Assembly: GCA_022565555.1 (NCBI GenBank)
Contig: JAIUMN010000007.1
Coordinates: 1-35,768, forward strand
Source of the DNA: Candidatus Altimarinota bacterium
GTDB lineage: Bacteria > Patescibacteriota > Gracilibacteria > BD1-5 > UBA6164
Direction: 5' to 3'
DNA: 35,768 bases
The first letter of the stretch is position 1, and every line of letters begins with the position of its first letter. Below are positions 33,859 to 35,768 of this stretch, one piece after another. Both the position numbers and the translations under genes were made by a program. The notes beneath the pieces are model-generated. The model had not been told where the DNA came from. It made no database searches and saw only the letters and a list, made by a program, of their open reading frames with translations.

Positions 33859-35768
33859 ATGTCACTCGAAACAAACATATATAATGACACGATAAATGAA
33901 ACTCTTCCTGCAAATGTAAGAGATGGGCTAACACGGCTTGCAAGAGATACTGGTATCTCAGAAAGTCGTCTACAAAGAGAAATATTAGTTGCACAAGTCG
34001 GTGATTGATGACTTGATTTTGATGAAATGTTTTGAAGTAATGATACGGTTTGAGAAAATGCTGTAGGAAATACTCAATGAGAAAGACAGTCTGAAACAAG
34101 TGATGGGTTAAATTTTGATGGAATGTTTTGATCAAATGATCAAAACATTTCAGATAATCAAGGCTCACCAGAAACCACACATTCACAAACAATCGATACA
34201 CGATATAGACAATTTCTTGAACAAGTCTGAATTACAGAAGAAGAATTAATAGTTTTATTGCAAAGAATAGAAGAACAGAGTAATCAAGCTGAAAGCATGA
34301 ATACATTGAGACTTGAAAGCACAATCAATACCATAAGTCTTTCTTGAGATGCGCAGAGACTATGGAATCAACATTTTCAAGAGCAATTTACTCATATATT
34401 ACGTCAATCTAGGTGACCATTTGAATTACAGGTACCAGAAGATATTCGATGAAATACTATTATTTTTAATAAAGAATCATTTAGCACTCAAGAAGAGGCC
34501 CTCAGGGCACTTTATGATATGAAGCTGATACTACAAGTGCTCAGCTCTGGGGATATACCAAGTCGGATAGCAGAACTTAATAGGGGGCAACGACGACTTG
34601 AGGTTGAAGCCGTAGATCAAGATTCTTGAAATGGGTCATGGATATCAATCGAAACGGTATGAACAGGTTTAGGTTTTTTGGCAACTTTTATTTTGATTCG
34701 TGAAATCCGAAAATGGCAAAACAATCGAAGAGCAGCAGCACCCGCAAGACCTCCAGTCCAAGTAGCACCAGCAGAATGATCTGAAGTCGTCAGTGAGAGA
34801 TGACAAAGAGTAAGAGATCTTATAACCCTACTTGAGTCAGATGATACAAGACTTCAAGGTCTGCAATGAGAAGTTCAGAGATTTAATGGATGAAATATTG
34901 AAGATATGAGAGAAGGACGATTTTATAATCAACTTAGAATATTTATAAATCAAGCTGGAGTGAAGTTGTGACGTGGAAAAATTATATCGTTTTGAATGCT
35001 TGCATCTAACGCAAAACGTAAAACACTAATAGATGATTTTTTAAAAGAACAAATATCAAACCGTAATTCTCTCTTAGAAGCATTCAGATCAAGATCAACT
35101 ACTGAAGCTGGATGAGTATATGATGAACAAATGAGAAACTATATACAACTCTCTCATGAATACTGAAATACAGATGAATTTGATAAGATTGAAGAGTATC
35201 AGAACAGAAGAAAAATCGTAATAGAAGAATGAAGAATTTGACAACTTATACTATGATATAACGAGGCGGATGCAAGATCATCTGTTCAACAGCATTTTTT
35301 ATCAAATATATGAAGTGGGAAAACATCAACAGAAGTTTTTTGAAGAAATGGATTAGGTGCACGTCTCGGAGAAATAGATATAGAAAGAATATTTCCTATA
35401 GAAAGTCTTCGTTCTATCCCTCCAGAAATAGCAACTCCCGAAGATATACGAGCTCGACAATTTTATCATAATATCAGAAATCCAAGTAGCTCAATTGATA
35501 TTCAGGCTAATCTCAGTGAATTTCTTAATAGTATATGAAAAAATAGTGGTACAAATATGTACCATTTATATAATTTTAAAACCGCATATGCAATTATATG
35601 ACATATACTAGACTGACATAATGTCGATAGAGCTAAAACTCTGTGATTTGCTGAAGATTGGTGAGCTCTCGATGCACGAATTGGAAATAGTAGTGCAAAT
35701 AGCTATCTAGTATCAAAAAATAGAATATTTATAGTATGAGATTTTCAACAAAGCATTATTAACTACAT
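33859..35768 (+). CDS. Second giant protein of the tandem pair, C-terminus outside window
   Basis: At least 636 residues, running off the right edge, UGA-rich. The N-terminus is acidic and low-complexity with two copies of a short motif: LDFDEMFGSND and LNFDGMFGSND, about 39 residues apart. One membrane helix is near residues 262-282 (ISIETVGTGLGFLATFILIREIRKW), followed by a Pro/Ala linker (AAAPARPPVQVAPAE). The region after it (LITLLESDDTRLQGL, FYNQLRIFINQAGVKLG, GRIGQLILGYNEADARSS) is mixed helical without a family match that I recognise. SNIGSGKTS looks like a P-loop at a glance but lacks the leading glycine. It starts 12 bases after the previous gene, so the two form an operon. Confidence 0.78.
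33997..34152 (+). repeat. Duplicated LxFDxMFGSND motif in the second giant gene
   Basis: The segments coding for LDFDEMFGSND (about 34012-34044) and LNFDGMFGSND (about 34110-34142) are near copies at protein and DNA level (ATGTTTTGA in both). They sit in an acidic, Ser/Asn-rich N-terminal tail. Repeated short linear motifs of this type often bind a partner, which is inference. Confidence 0.7.

Noticed and set aside
35310-35345. SNIGSGKTS as a Walker A ATP-binding loop in the second giant protein
   Set aside because: The consensus needs Gly five residues before the GK pair's glycine; here it is Ser, and no Walker B follows.

Overview
The window reads as chromosomal DNA of a candidate-phyla-radiation bacterium that translates UGA as glycine (genetic code 25). 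This points to Gracilibacteria (BD1-5) or the related Absconditabacteria (SR1). The evidence is in the genes: read with UGA as a stop, typA, dnaE, ung, lepB, gyrB, ftsX and the cyclase gene all shatter. Read as glycine they are intact, and UGA falls exactly on invariant glycines, for example the last G of GQDPYHG in uracil-DNA glycosylase and the GLLGF and IIGE motifs of TypA. Every complete gene ends in TAA or TAG. The DNA is AT-rich. None of the start codons I examined has a Shine-Dalgarno sequence, and the 16S 3' tail is altered next to the anti-Shine-Dalgarno core.

Layout. 1-7035: end of typA (+), dnaE (-), then ung and a signal peptidase I gene (+). 7040-10400: a small accessory stretch on the + strand, with a VOC-fold gene carrying an internal TAG, a methyltransferase gene with no ATG/GTG/TTG at its expected start, a roughly 0.5 kb IS1595-like remnant, an HNH-like protein with DKNYY-type repeats, and a truncated deoxyribosyltransferase-like gene. 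10490-16380: RNA genes, all on the - strand: four tRNAs (Met/Ile2, Ser, Ser, Asn), then a 16S-23S-5S operon with two tandem promoters, then three more tRNAs (Arg, Val, Val). 16380-19610: a PiT-like transporter and gyrB (-). 19610-23104: a FecR-domain protein and a CHASE2-adenylate/guanylate cyclase in a tight operon (-). 23163-23582: a small anchored coiled-coil protein (+).

23613-27141 is a translation block on the - strand, listed here in transcription order: tRNA-Asp, tRNA-Ala, two small basic ORFs, tuf, rpsJ, rpmB, tRNA-Leu, rpsP, khpA, and a two-helix pilin-like membrane protein. 27230-30519 is an ftsX gene followed two bases later by an ATP-grasp ligase fused to a MATCAP/DUF1704-type metallopeptidase (-). 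30694 to the right edge holds two very large tandem genes (+) of unknown family. They are membrane-anchored, coiled-coil-rich and very rich in UGA glycine codons.

Most of the window is housekeeping. The parts that look least described are the ligase-peptidase fusion behind ftsX, the HNH-DKNYY protein, the tandem giant genes, the complete absence of UGA from tuf, and the combination of a changed 16S tail with no Shine-Dalgarno sites.
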